Part shown: piece after piece, positions 8,374-16,999 of the stretch
How positions within the stretch are numbered: the stretch's first letter is position 1
Layout of the letters: each line of letters opens with the position of its first letter
Assembly (NCBI GenBank): GCA_014584575.1
Contig: JACTMP010000074.1
Coordinates: 1 to 64,000 of the forward strand
DNA: 64,000 nt
Source of the DNA: Chloroflexota bacterium
GTDB taxonomy: Bacteria > Chloroflexota > Anaerolineae > Promineifilales > Promineifilaceae
Direction of reading: 5' to 3'
Notes under the pieces: generated by a model
What the model was told of the DNA's origin: nothing
What the model saw: the letters and a program-made list of their open reading frames with translations, nothing else
Databases searched by the model: none
Translations under genes and position numbers: made by a program

Positions 8374-9015
8374 ATAAACTCTAAAGCAGAGATGATAAAT
8401 GGCAATGCCACACGCCACCGCCACGTTGAGGGAGTCTTTGACGCCCAGCATGGGGATTGCCAGAATCCGTTCACACCGCTGCAAGATGGCCGGGTCTACG
8501 CCGACGTTTTCATTGCCGACGATGAGCAGAACGGGACGGCCGTCCTCCCCATTTATCCCCATCTCATACAACGACATTGCTTCGGGCGCATCCTCTAAAG
8601 CCCACAACCGGTAGCCTTGGGCTTGCAGGCGCACGGCCGTGTCCACCCCATTGCGACTATAACTCCATCCCATCTGGCTGTCCGCGCCCAGCGCCGTTTT
8701 TGTCAGTTTGGGATGTTCCGGTGTGGCGGTGATGCCCGCCAGATGCACGTGTTTTACGCCCGCGCCGTCGGCCGTGCGGAAAATAGAGCCAACGTTGTAC
8801 AGACTGCGAATGTTATCCAGCAGTAGTTCCAGATGAAGGCCGGGGGTAGGATGGGCAATGGCTGTATCTCGTTTGGCGTATGGGGTGGCAGCGACGGCCG
8901 TTGCCCCGCCACACTGCGGACACCGCTCCTCACTGCCCGCTGCCGCCGGAAAGCGAAACCGGCATCCCACATTGCCACACTGCCGAATAGAAAAAACCAG
9001 TTGACCCTTTTCCAT
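8362..9015 (-). CDS. TrmH/SpoU-family RNA 2'-O-methyltransferase with zinc ribbon
   Basis: A 217-residue protein. The N-terminal ~40 residues contain CGNVGCRF and CPQCGG, a four-cysteine zinc-ribbon pattern. The remainder is a SPOUT methyltransferase with the three knot motifs in order: NVGSIFRTADGAG, VGNENVGV and IPMLGVKDSLNVAVA. It would methylate a ribose in tRNA or rRNA using S-adenosylmethionine. The appended zinc ribbon is not part of ordinary TrmH and may aid RNA recognition. Its stop lies within a word-repeat hairpin shared with the convergent binding-protein gene. Confidence 0.85.
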   Translation of the reverse strand: MEKGQLVFSIRQCGNVGCRFRFPAAAGSEERCPQCGGATAVAATPYAKRDTAIAHPTPGLHLELLLDNIRSLYNVGSIFRTADGAGVKHVHLAGITATPEHPKLTKTALGADSQMGWSYSRNGVDTAVRLQAQGYRLWALEDAPEAMSLYEMGINGEDGRPVLLIVGNENVGVDPAILQRCERILAIPMLGVKDSLNVAVACGIAIYHLCFRVYGDT

Positions 9016-9102
9016 AGGAATTATGAATCAGGAATTAGGAATTATGAAAGGGGTAATCGTGCGTTTCACCCCATCACCCTTCACCTGCTCACCGCCCCCC
9101 CC

Positions 9103-9579
9103 TCACACCACCGGCTGCTGCCGCCGGAAGAGCAAATTGGGGGCGATGATGCCCAGCGCCAGGGTAATGAGGACGAGACCGGTTTTGATGCCCAATACGG
9201 CCGTGCGCACCAGTTCATCCGCCGCCGGGTCAACAGACAGATTGATCAACCCGGCCAGTTCAAACACGCCCAGCATTGTCTGGTAAGCCAGCACCCCCGG
9301 CACCATGGGAATAACGCCGGAGACGCCAAAAACGATACGCGGCGATTCATACCGTTTTGCCAGCCATTCACTGAGGAAACCGACGGCCGTCGCCGCCGCC
9401 AACGTCGCCACCTCCAACGGCAGCCCCATGCCCATAGCCAGGGCGCGCAAGGCGTGGCCCAGGCCACCCGCCAGGGCGCAGCCGGGCAGCAGCCGGCGTG
9501 GCACATTAAACATCACCGCAAAACCCAACGCTGCCACCGCCGACCAAAATAAATCCTGTCCTAATGTCCAGCCGTTCAA
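9103..9579 (-). CDS. ThrE-type threonine/serine exporter, C-terminal half (DUF3815)
   Basis: A 158-residue membrane protein with about four to five hydrophobic segments, matching the second half of the ThrE exporter (ThrE_2/DUF3815), for example GVSGVIPMVPGVLAY. It overlaps the start of its companion by four bases (ATGA-type junction), so the two are translationally coupled. Many bacteria encode ThrE as two chains of this kind. Together they would export threonine and serine using the proton gradient. Confidence 0.82.
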   Translation of the reverse strand: MNGWTLGQDLFWSAVAALGFAVMFNVPRRLLPGCALAGGLGHALRALAMGMGLPLEVATLAAATAVGFLSEWLAKRYESPRIVFGVSGVIPMVPGVLAYQTMLGVFELAGLINLSVDPAADELVRTAVLGIKTGLVLITLALGIIAPNLLFRRQQPVV

Positions 9580-10379
9580 ATGCCCGCCCCCGTCAGCAAA
9601 ATGGCCAGCAGCAGCCCCACCGCAATCGCCAATGAAATGAGCAGCCCGGTCACGCCTCTGGTAACGCCGTTGCTCATATAACCGCGAATCAGGTCATGCG
9701 CCGCGTTAATCAGTGGCACCCCTGGCGCAAGCAGCAGCACCGACGCCGACATGGCGATTTGCGGCTGCTGGCTCAGGTGCAGCCAGGCAGCGCTGCTGGC
9801 AATCAGCCCGGCCACAAAAGCCGAGGCGGTCACCATCAAAAAGGGATTAAGTTGCTGGCGGATCAACTCCTGGCGCACCAGCATGGCTACCGCCGCTGCC
9901 ACAAAGGTGACCCCAAAAACGGGCCAATCGCCGCCAAACAGACGGCTAAAAGCGGCGCAGGCCAGCCCCACCATGCCCACCACCAGCCAGCGGTTATACG
10001 CGCCCGGCTGTTGGTCAATCTGCGTCAGCACGGTGCGTGCCTGGAAGCGGTCTAGCTGTCCCTCGGCCACGCGGCGGCTGAGGTCGTTCAGGGAGGTGAT
10101 GCGCCCCATGTTGATCCCCAGCCGTACCACCCGCCGCGTTTTAGTGCGGAATTCGTCGCCGCTGGTGGCGGTGATGGTCAGCGATTCGGTGCGCACCACA
10201 ATATCCAGCCAGTCACAGCCCAGCCCCGTGCCCAGGCGATGCACGCTCTCTTCCACGCGCAGGCTGTTGGCCCCGTGCTGCAAGAGCATCTGCCCGGCCC
10301 ACAAGCACAGGTCAATGATGTCGGTGAGTTCGGTGTGGGTTAACGGCCGTTTGCCCGTAGCCATCTCGTGTTCAGCCAT
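9576..10379 (-). CDS. ThrE-type threonine/serine exporter, N-terminal half (DUF1212)
   Basis: A 267-residue protein with a soluble N-terminal part of about 110 residues (a hydrolase-like DUF1212/ThrE_1 domain) followed by around five membrane segments. The DUF1212 pattern SLRVEESVHRLG and the later LAPGVPLINAAHDLI are visible. The ATG at 10379 begins MAEHEMATGK and is chosen over an in-frame start at 10430, which would translate a word repeat (RITHHVS). It forms an operon with the DUF3815 half. Confidence 0.82.
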   Translation of the reverse strand: MAEHEMATGKRPLTHTELTDIIDLCLWAGQMLLQHGANSLRVEESVHRLGTGLGCDWLDIVVRTESLTITATSGDEFRTKTRRVVRLGINMGRITSLNDLSRRVAEGQLDRFQARTVLTQIDQQPGAYNRWLVVGMVGLACAAFSRLFGGDWPVFGVTFVAAAVAMLVRQELIRQQLNPFLMVTASAFVAGLIASSAAWLHLSQQPQIAMSASVLLLAPGVPLINAAHDLIRGYMSNGVTRGVTGLLISLAIAVGLLLAILLTGAGI

Positions 10380-10389
10380 AATGCAATAC

Positions 10390-10452
10390 AGTGAAACGTG
10401 ATGCGTGATGCGTGAATGCCCTCTGGTCACGTGTCACGCATCATACATCACT
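10390..10452. repeat. GTGATGC-word fold-back
   Basis: GTGAAACGTGATGCGTGATG pairs with TCACGTGTCACGCATCATAC. The element sits between the COG2403 gene end and the ThrE start, and its last bases overlap the COG2403 stop region. It belongs to the same short-word family as 8314-8373. Confidence 0.7.
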
Positions 10453-11782
10453 ATGCAAACCGCTCTTGCAGCAGCGCCGTCAGCGTGGGTGTGCCAATAT
10501 CCTGATATTCGTAGCGTACCCGCTGGTGCGGTTTTTGAATATGGATCAGTTTGCCCAGATCAATGGGCGTGGCAATGATCACCATGTCCACATCGGCCCG
10601 GTTGATCGTCTCTTCCAGGTCGGCGATCTGGTCGCCGCCGTACCCCATGGCCGGCAAAACGGCGCCGGTGTTGGGGTATTTCTGGTAGGTGGCAGCGATG
10701 GAACGGACGGCATACGGCCGTGGGTCTACAATTGCCGCCGCCCCAAAATTCTGCGCCGCCACCACACCTGCGCCATAGGCCATCTCCCCGTGTGTCAGCG
10801 TGGGGCCATCTTCCACCACCAGCACCCGCTGCCCGCGAATGGCCGCCGGGTCGTCCACAAAAATCGGCGAGGCTGCCTTCACAATCACTGCCCCAGGGTT
10901 TGTCTGGCGGATATTTTCCTGCACGGTGAGGATATGTTGGTAATCGGCCGTGTCCACCTTGTTCATCACCACCGCCGCCGCCAGCCGCAAATTGGTCTCG
11001 CCGGGATGGTAGCGCAGTTCGTGGCCGGGGCGGTGTGGGTCTGTGACCACAATGTGGAAATTAGAGAGGAAAAAGGGCATGTCATTATTGCCACCATCCC
11101 AAATGATGATGTCTGCTTCCTCCTCGGCGGCGCGTAAGATGCGCTCATAATCCACCCCGGCATAGATGACGGCGCCCCGTTCCACATACGGCTCATACTC
11201 CTCGCGCTCCTCGATGGTGCAGTCGTGTTTGTCCATGTCCGCGTAGGAGGCAAACCGCTGCACCGCCTGCTGCGCCAGATTGCCATAGGGCATGGGGTGG
11301 CGCACGGCCACCACCCGCTGGTAGCCCAGTTCATTTTGCAATACACGCAGCACGTGGCGGCTGGTCTGGCTCTTGCCGCAGCCGGTGCGCACCGCGCAAA
11401 TGGAGACGACCGGCTTGCTTGATTTGAGCATGGTCAGTCGGGGATTCATCAAGCGAAAACCGGCCCCCGCCGCCAGCACCCGCGACGCCAGGTGCATCAC
11501 ATATTCGTGGGAGACATCGGAATACGAGAAGAAAACGTCATCAATTTGCTCATTTTGGATGAGTTCTTCTAGCTGGCTCTCCGGGTAAATGGGAATGCCG
11601 GCCGGATAGAGCGGCCCGGCCAGTTCCGGCGGGTAACGCCGCCCTTCGATGTTGGGGATTTGGGTGGCGGTGAATGCCACCACCTCCATCTGCTCGTTGG
11701 CGCGCAGGGCGGTGTTGAAATCGTGAAAGTCACGGCCGGCCGCCCCGGCGATGATCACTCGTTGACGCTTCAATTGACTCAT
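10451..11782 (-). CDS. COG2403-type predicted GTPase (cyclic 2,3-diphosphoglycerate synthetase-like)
   Basis: A 443-residue cytosolic protein of the COG2403 family. A Rossmann-like N-terminal section (about residues 8-130) begins RVIIAGAAGRDFHDF. A P-loop follows at about 150-160 (AVRTGCGKSQTSR), then NKVD at about 278-281 (MNKVDTADY), which matches the guanine-recognition NKxD. Relatives include archaeal cyclic 2,3-diphosphoglycerate synthetase, but most members in bacteria have no assigned function. It precedes the ThrE pair on the same strand with a repeat between. Confidence 0.78.
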   Translation of the reverse strand: MSQLKRQRVIIAGAAGRDFHDFNTALRANEQMEVVAFTATQIPNIEGRRYPPELAGPLYPAGIPIYPESQLEELIQNEQIDDVFFSYSDVSHEYVMHLASRVLAAGAGFRLMNPRLTMLKSSKPVVSICAVRTGCGKSQTSRHVLRVLQNELGYQRVVAVRHPMPYGNLAQQAVQRFASYADMDKHDCTIEEREEYEPYVERGAVIYAGVDYERILRAAEEEADIIIWDGGNNDMPFFLSNFHIVVTDPHRPGHELRYHPGETNLRLAAAVVMNKVDTADYQHILTVQENIRQTNPGAVIVKAASPIFVDDPAAIRGQRVLVVEDGPTLTHGEMAYGAGVVAAQNFGAAAIVDPRPYAVRSIAATYQKYPNTGAVLPAMGYGGDQIADLEETINRADVDMVIIATPIDLGKLIHIQKPHQRVRYEYQDIGTPTLTALLQERFA

Positions 11783-11986
11783 GGGAATACCTCCAAATAG
11801 TGAGTGTGGGAATAAGTTGCCGCTAGTTTACCCAAGATGTGGGCTTTTGGGTCTAAAAAGCGTCATGGTTTTCACATGGCATATGGCGTAACTATCCGGC
11901 AAGTCGCAAAGACTTCGTGGGCAAAATCAGGTAAAATGGCGGCATTGACTAAATTTCCTGGCGACGAACGGTTGGGAGAAAAATTT

Positions 11987-12853
11987 ATGGCTGAAAGACC
12001 TGAGTTACAGATCCCCCCTTTTCCGGGCATGGATCCATACCTGGAAGCACCAGATATCTGGCCTGATTTTCACGATGCATTTGCGGCGGCGCTGCGTGCT
12101 GACCTCAATGTTTTCCTGCCCAATCCCTATTATGCCCGCCTGCAAAAGCGACCAGAGCTGGGAATCATTCTGGAATCAGGTTCGTTACATCGTATTGTGC
12201 CTGATGTAACAGTGATGCGTTACCCACAAGAAAAAGCATTTCCCGGTGGCATGGCAACGGCCGTGCTGGAACAACCACGTACACAAGTGACCGCTGGTGT
12301 CGAAGTGCGCGTCCACACTGATCCCTTTCAGCATCGTTTTGTGGAAATCCGTGACACGGAACGGGGTCACAAATTGATCACGTTGATCGAAATTGTCAGC
12401 CCTTCTAACAAACAGCCCGGCCCTGACCGCCGTGCGTACGAAGCGAAACAAGAAGAAGTGTTAAACAGTGATGCCAACTTGATCGAACTGGACTTTTTGC
12501 GTCACGGCCGTCGCCTGCTCCCCTACCCGGAACTGGCAGCGGCCGTAGATTCCCTCAACGCCGATTACCTGGTATTGCTCAATCGCGCCAGTTTGCGGCA
12601 CGGGAATTGGATGGATTACACCCTCTATCCGGTCAATTTACGCGAGCCGCTGCCTTGTATCCCGGTGCCACTGGCTGGCGATGACCCGGATGTGCTTCTT
12701 GATTTGCAAATTGCGTTTAATCGCGTTTACCGGGAGGGGCCTTATGTGCGGGCGGTGGATTACACGGCCGTGCCCCCTCCTCCCCTAAACGACAGCGACG
12801 CCGCCTGGGTAAATGAACGGCTGCGCGCTGCCGGTTTCCGCAGAGAGGAATGA
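11987..12853 (+). CDS. DUF4058 family protein
   Basis: A 288-residue cytosolic protein that begins with the hallmark PFPGMDPYLE of DUF4058 at about residues 11-20. The family is abundant in Cyanobacteria and Chloroflexota and has no assigned function. The conserved core LITLIEIVSPSNKQPG, with Glu and Lys, resembles nuclease-like folds, but that is only an impression. The ATG at 11987 has GGGAGAA seven bases upstream; earlier in-frame ATGs lack this. It stands alone between oppositely transcribed genes. Confidence 0.85.
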   Translation: MAERPELQIPPFPGMDPYLEAPDIWPDFHDAFAAALRADLNVFLPNPYYARLQKRPELGIILESGSLHRIVPDVTVMRYPQEKAFPGGMATAVLEQPRTQVTAGVEVRVHTDPFQHRFVEIRDTERGHKLITLIEIVSPSNKQPGPDRRAYEAKQEEVLNSDANLIELDFLRHGRRLLPYPELAAAVDSLNADYLVLLNRASLRHGNWMDYTLYPVNLREPLPCIPVPLAGDDPDVLLDLQIAFNRVYREGPYVRAVDYTAVPPPPLNDSDAAWVNERLRAAGFRREE

Positions 12854-12904
12854 TCACCAGGAGCCATCCGATTTTTCAAAAAAATCGGATGTCTGCACTA
12901 TCAA

Positions 12905-13876
12905 TTAGCGGCGGTGGTTGCCGGGCCAGTAGGGTAACGGCCGTTCCGCCCGGCGGTCAGTCCAATAGAAAGATGTGTCCAGGCAGGGGATGACCTCGCG
13001 GGTGTTGTCGGGGCGTTGGCCGGGGGCGTGGATTTCGCTGATATAGCTGAAGCCATGCGTGCGGCTAGACCAGCCCACCAGCCCATAGCCAATGGCGTAA
13101 AAGTACCGCTCCTCCGGTTGGCCGTTGGGCGTCAGCAGCCAGGCCAGTTGCACCACATGGGCCAGTTCCAGCCCGCTGGCGAAAGTGTAGGTGGGATGAT
13201 ACGCTTCAAAGAGCAGCCAGCTACGCTGCGTCCCGCCCAGCACAAAGGCACAATCCGACTTGCGAAAGAAGAGGACGGTGGGGTTCCGTTCATAAACATC
13301 ACCTACATTCCAGTAGCGGGGCGCCCATTTGGAGCCATAAATGCCGCTGTCACGCAGGGTGTAGTAGAGGCCGTTGCCGGGGCTGGTGTCGGTGCCTCTG
13401 TAGATGAACTGGTTTGTGTACCACAGTTCTTCCCATTCGGCGCTGATTTCATTGCCCTTGGTGTGAAAGAAGTCGCCGCCGTTCTGTTGCGTCTGGTGGC
13501 GGGCCTGGGAGCCGCCGCTGTGCTGCACTTCATAGAGACGGCCGTTGGCCGAATCCATAAACTGCGCCATGTCATAAGGCGGCGGCATGGGGCCGTAGAG
13601 ATGCAAAATAACGGGCAGAAAAATGATGGTCAGCGGCAGCGGTTCCGGCGTGGGTGTGGCTGAAGGGGTGGCGGTGGCGGTTGGTGTGATCGTGGTGGTT
13701 GGTGTAACGGTGGCGGTTGGCGTAATGGTCAGGGTGGGGGTGATGGTTAAGGTGGGCGTGGCGGTGGGGTCGCCACCGCTGCCCGGCTGGTCTGGGATGA
13801 TCTGGCTGGTGACAAGCGAAACGCCCAGAAACAGACTCAAACTCGTGAGCAAAAGAACAGGGGTTAATCTTTTCAT
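12905..13876 (-). CDS. Secreted protein with Thr-Pro linker, unknown function
   Basis: A 323-residue protein. Residues 1-25 form a signal peptide (MKRLTPVLLL then a hydrophobic run). Residues ~38-80 are a repetitive Thr/Pro/Ala linker of TPTLTIT-like units encoded by near-repeated DNA. The rest is a Trp/Tyr-rich globular domain with two Cys (in SDCAF and IPCLD) that I do not recognise. It ends in a basic tail. Such linkers separate a membrane-proximal or cell-wall region from a surface domain in Chloroflexota. It is expected to act outside the cell. Confidence 0.65.
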   Translation of the reverse strand: MKRLTPVLLLTSLSLFLGVSLVTSQIIPDQPGSGGDPTATPTLTITPTLTITPTATVTPTTTITPTATATPSATPTPEPLPLTIIFLPVILHLYGPMPPPYDMAQFMDSANGRLYEVQHSGGSQARHQTQQNGGDFFHTKGNEISAEWEELWYTNQFIYRGTDTSPGNGLYYTLRDSGIYGSKWAPRYWNVGDVYERNPTVLFFRKSDCAFVLGGTQRSWLLFEAYHPTYTFASGLELAHVVQLAWLLTPNGQPEERYFYAIGYGLVGWSSRTHGFSYISEIHAPGQRPDNTREVIPCLDTSFYWTDRRAERPLPYWPGNHRR

Positions 13877-13917
13877 GCCCAGGAAATTACCCCGTTCGGG
13901 GCGGTTTGGCTACTTTG

Positions 13918-14052
13918 TTAAGGCAAAGATAAAGTGACCCAAATGGGCAAATGGTCGCTGGCAGTAGCATCGGGGATTTTACCGGCGCTTTGTGGTGATA
14001 AACCTTGCACCCGCACACGCTCGCAGATCATTGACCCGGCATTGTCCAATTG
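13918..14052 (-). pseudogene. C-terminal remnant of an endonuclease/exonuclease/phosphatase-family gene
   Basis: Open for 44 residues between two stops on the minus strand and lacking a start. Translation gives LDNAGSMICERVRV, then PDATASDHLPIWVTL before the stop. The SDHLPI-W motif with a preceding arginine-valine strand is the signature C-terminus of the EEP fold (DNase I/sphingomyelinase-like), where this Asp-His pair is catalytic. The N-terminal ~200 residues are absent. It lies directly upstream of the secreted-protein gene, so a deletion or recombination probably removed the rest. Confidence 0.6.
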
Positions 14053-14157
14053 TTACAATGTCAACCGGTTTGTGTTGCTTATTTTGTCATATTAGTGTGC
14101 GGGTGATTGATGAAAGTGACAATTATCCACCATCGCCTGCACCGGGAGGAAATAGCC

Positions 14158-15289
14158 ATGACACGCAGTTTCTTAATCTGGCGACGTATCTGGGCCTTAC
14201 TTGTTATATCTCTCCTGGCCGGATTGTTTACGAGTCAAACTACCAGCCAGCCTCTTATACCCCCTGGCCCGGCTGCATCCTCTGGCCCGGCCACACACCT
14301 GATCTTTGTGAATTTTTCTGACGGGGGGGGGGGTAACTACCCAGATTTACCCCCTGAACAACAACGGCATGCCTGAACTGTCTCAGGCTGCTTCTCTTTA
14401 CAGCCAGCCAGACCCACCACGCTGCCAGACTGACGCGGTTTCTGCGGCTCCCACTGGCAGCGCCTACATATTGCAATACAACTGCGAAGATACCCTTTTC
14501 GCTCGACTTTTTCACCAATCAGGTAATGCTTTCCAGAAAACCCTGCTCCCCCAGGGTTACTTTCTGGACTGGTCGCCTGATGGCAATTGGTTTCTTTTCC
14601 GCGACATAGAAACAGACCAGGTGTGGCTCATTCCCGTTGCGGGCGGCGACTGGCAGTTACTCTCCTTACCGCGTGGTAGCTACACGGCCACTTTCACGCC
14701 CGATGGTCAGAATATAGTGGCTGCTGCCAGCGATGGCCTGGGTTTTGGCAGTGAGATAAGTTTGCTCAACCTGGCAGAAGGTAAGATTACTCCCTGGCAG
14801 AAGTTCCCCGACGAGATAGTCGCTCACCCTGCCTGGTCACCCGATGGCAGCCACCTGGCCTACGTTCTCTTGCCGGATACCAACATACCGTTTGTCATTG
14901 GGGAACTGTGGCTGGCTGATCCGGCTCATGGTATACCATTGACCTTGTTAGCTATGGTGGATGCCGGGCATGGCTACCCACCACGCTGGTCACCTGACGG
15001 AAACAGTCTGGTTTACGTTCACCGCGAAAACCCGGATGAGATTCGGGCCAATATGGGTCCATTGGCGTTGCACAGCAATCTGTACCAGGTGGAGATCAGC
15101 ACCGGTAAGATAACCCCAATTACCCAATTTACCGGGCGCCTGGTATATGACGCGGTCTGGTCGCCAGACGGCCGTCTGGCCTTCACTGTGAACGATAGCG
15201 TCTGGACCTGGACGCCAGGTGAGACGCCCATCCAGGTGAGCCCGACCGGCGTCTACCGCCACCCCGCCTGGTTAACTGCTATCCCGTAA
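14158..15289 (+). pseudogene. TolB-like beta-propeller secreted protein, split by a frameshift at an 11-G run
   Basis: The first part starts at the ATG at 14158 (GGGAGGA seven bases upstream) and encodes a signal peptide (about residues 1-30, ending near TSQTTS) and a Pro/Ala linker. It runs off frame at a run of 11 G (14323-14333) and stops at 14376. The second frame is open from the G run to 15289. It encodes PD40/TolB-like blades, seen as repeated WSPDG-type motifs (DWSPDGNW, AWSPDGSH, RWSPDGNS, VWSPDGRL). Removing one G joins the two frames into one protein of about 376 residues. This may be phase variation, a recent mutation or a base-calling error. Two intact paralogues follow downstream. 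Confidence 0.75.
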
Positions 15290-15322
15290 GCCGGAAACCA
15301 ATAACCGATAACGGAGGACAAA

Positions 15323-16621
15323 ATGATCAATAGAATGGTCTTGATAAGTCTGCTTTTTTTTAGCTGGCTGGCCACGACTGGTTGTACGCCTACCTCAGAC
15401 ACGGCCGTCACGATACCCCCTACTCGTCTGGTTGCCAGCAGCACGCCGCACTCGAATATTTCTACTAACGTTCCATCAGCTACCACCACGCCATTGGCTG
15501 CCGATATCCAGGCTACCCAGATCGCCCTGCTGGCGGAAGCCACCCCCATCCCCACAATGGTCACATTATCCATCGAGGACATCCTGGCGACGCAAACGGC
15601 CAAACCCCCATTGCCTACGATTACACCCTCGGCAACGCCGACACTTCGACCTACGCTCACCCCATATCCCGGCCTTACATGGCGCATCCTTTTCCAGGCT
15701 GTGCCGTGCCCAAACACAAATGTCAGTTGTAATAACGACCTGTTTATGAGCCAGCGTTCCCAATGGTATGTAGTTGAGAGTGATGGCTCTAACCTGGTTG
15801 CATTAGAAGACACAGGCACTTTCCTGGCTGACATGTGGGGTTATCCATACCTCTCACCCGATGGGACACAACTGGCTTACCTGGTACGCTCTGGAGTGGA
15901 TACTGAACTACACGTTACGTTAGCAGAAGTTAACAATGGAAACGCAAGTGACCTGGGGCCTTTGTCTGGACGATTTCGTGACCTCAGGTTCCTATCGGAA
16001 ACAGGTTGTCTAGCCATATATACCTCACCTGGGTTGGACAAAATGCCCACAATTGAAACGCTCACCGTAACAAAGCTATGTACTTCTGCTGCTCCCCAGG
16101 TTCTAGAGACAATTGAATTCCCTGATTTACGGCCTGCTCTCAACGACTATCACCTTTCTCCTGAGGGAGATGCCATCCTGATTACTACCCGGAGTACAAG
16201 TGGTGTTCCCGAGATTTATATTTACGAATTTGGTAGCCAACAGCCACCTCAGTTATTGTTTTCAGCAGAAGATGAGACATGGTTTATTAGTGGGCCAATA
16301 CGTTGGCAGCCGAATGGGCAAAAGGTGGAATTTTTCCTGCAACACGGTGAACCAGATGGTTTAATACAAATTCTATTGTATACGATTGATCGAAAGGGAG
16401 TAAGGGATGATAACTCTCTTGAGCTTAAACTGCCATTCAGCATCAATGGGGATTGGTCGCCTGATGGCCGGGAAATCGCTTTCTTCGGCATGACTGATTA
16501 TACACCAGAGGCAAGCGGCATTTATATTCTCGATTTAAAAACCGGCGAGTGGCGGCAAATTCTTTCGGAATTCTATAGTGATGTACCCCTTATTCAAAAC
16601 TGGCAGGCAGATGTACCTTAA
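15323..16621 (+). CDS. TolB-like beta-propeller lipoprotein
   Basis: A 432-residue surface lipoprotein. The signal peptide ends in a lipobox with Cys in TTGCTP (about residue 21). A Thr/Pro-rich linker to about residue 120 follows, then a domain with YLSPDGTQ, HLSPEGDA and DWSPDGRE, typical of PD40/TolB-like propeller blades. It is the middle of three tandem genes of this type. It shares with the next gene the linker segments LSIEDxLAT and TAKPPL, showing recent duplication. Propeller lipoproteins usually mediate protein or glycan interactions; no catalytic residues are evident. Confidence 0.78.
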   Translation: MINRMVLISLLFFSWLATTGCTPTSDTAVTIPPTRLVASSTPHSNISTNVPSATTTPLAADIQATQIALLAEATPIPTMVTLSIEDILATQTAKPPLPTITPSATPTLRPTLTPYPGLTWRILFQAVPCPNTNVSCNNDLFMSQRSQWYVVESDGSNLVALEDTGTFLADMWGYPYLSPDGTQLAYLVRSGVDTELHVTLAEVNNGNASDLGPLSGRFRDLRFLSETGCLAIYTSPGLDKMPTIETLTVTKLCTSAAPQVLETIEFPDLRPALNDYHLSPEGDAILITTRSTSGVPEIYIYEFGSQQPPQLLFSAEDETWFISGPIRWQPNGQKVEFFLQHGEPDGLIQILLYTIDRKGVRDDNSLELKLPFSINGDWSPDGREIAFFGMTDYTPEASGIYILDLKTGEWRQILSEFYSDVPLIQNWQADVP

Positions 16622-16663
16622 AAATCGAAAATCGGGTCTTCAGGAATTCAGGAGTTGACAACC

Positions 16664-16720
16664 CGTGAAGCGTGAAACGTGACCAGAGAGACATCACGTT
16701 TCACGCCTCACGTTTCACGC
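16664..16720. repeat. GTGAAAC/GTGATGC-word fold-back
   Basis: CGTGAAGCGTGAAACGTGAC pairs with complementary words (CATCACGTTTCACGCCTCAC) downstream. This is another member of the short-word islands, lying between two TolB-like lipoprotein genes. Confidence 0.7.
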
Positions 16721-16774
16721 CAAACCCCACGAAATCCCAAAGAGCCCGAAAATCTTTGCACGGAGAAAAGACGA

Positions 16775-16999
16775 ATGTCCAGAAAATTTATGATAACCAC
16801 GATAATACTATGTGTAGTCGCTGTAATTTTATTGGGTTTACAAAAGCCGCCTATTGTCGCGGCCCAGATAGCGCCACTATTTTTGAAGGCGCCTTTTGCT
16901 GGAACCAAAGCGATCGCCACTGTGTTCGATCATGCTTATCCTGTTTGCTCTCAGGAGGCCCTTCCCCCCACCGATTACCGGAAACGGAAGCTACAATGA
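16775..16999 (+). CDS. Small secreted ORF, coupled to the next lipoprotein gene; possible truncated remnant
   Basis: A 74-residue ORF starting MSRKFM with CGGAGAAAAG just upstream. It has a clear signal-like segment (about residues 6-25, hydrophobic) and then a short tail containing FLKAPFAGTKAIATVFDHAYP. Its TGA overlaps the ATG of the next lipoprotein gene (ATGA). The tail resembles the opening of Chloroflexota surface hydrolases where a G-T-K..FDH run follows a signal peptide, so it may be the stump of a longer gene. That identification is weak; the ORF could also be a genuine short leader. Confidence 0.4.
   Translation: MSRKFMITTIILCVVAVILLGLQKPPIVAAQIAPLFLKAPFAGTKAIATVFDHAYPVCSQEALPPTDYRKRKLQ

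Noticed and set aside
9090-9110. C-rich run after the TrmH gene as a second phase-variable tract
   Set aside because: It lies between two genes near the DUF3815 stop and splits no frame.
13992-14321. Plus-strand frame of about 109 codons before the broken propeller gene
   Set aside because: Overlaps the EEP remnant antisense and the propeller signal peptide in another frame; no ribosome site or domain.
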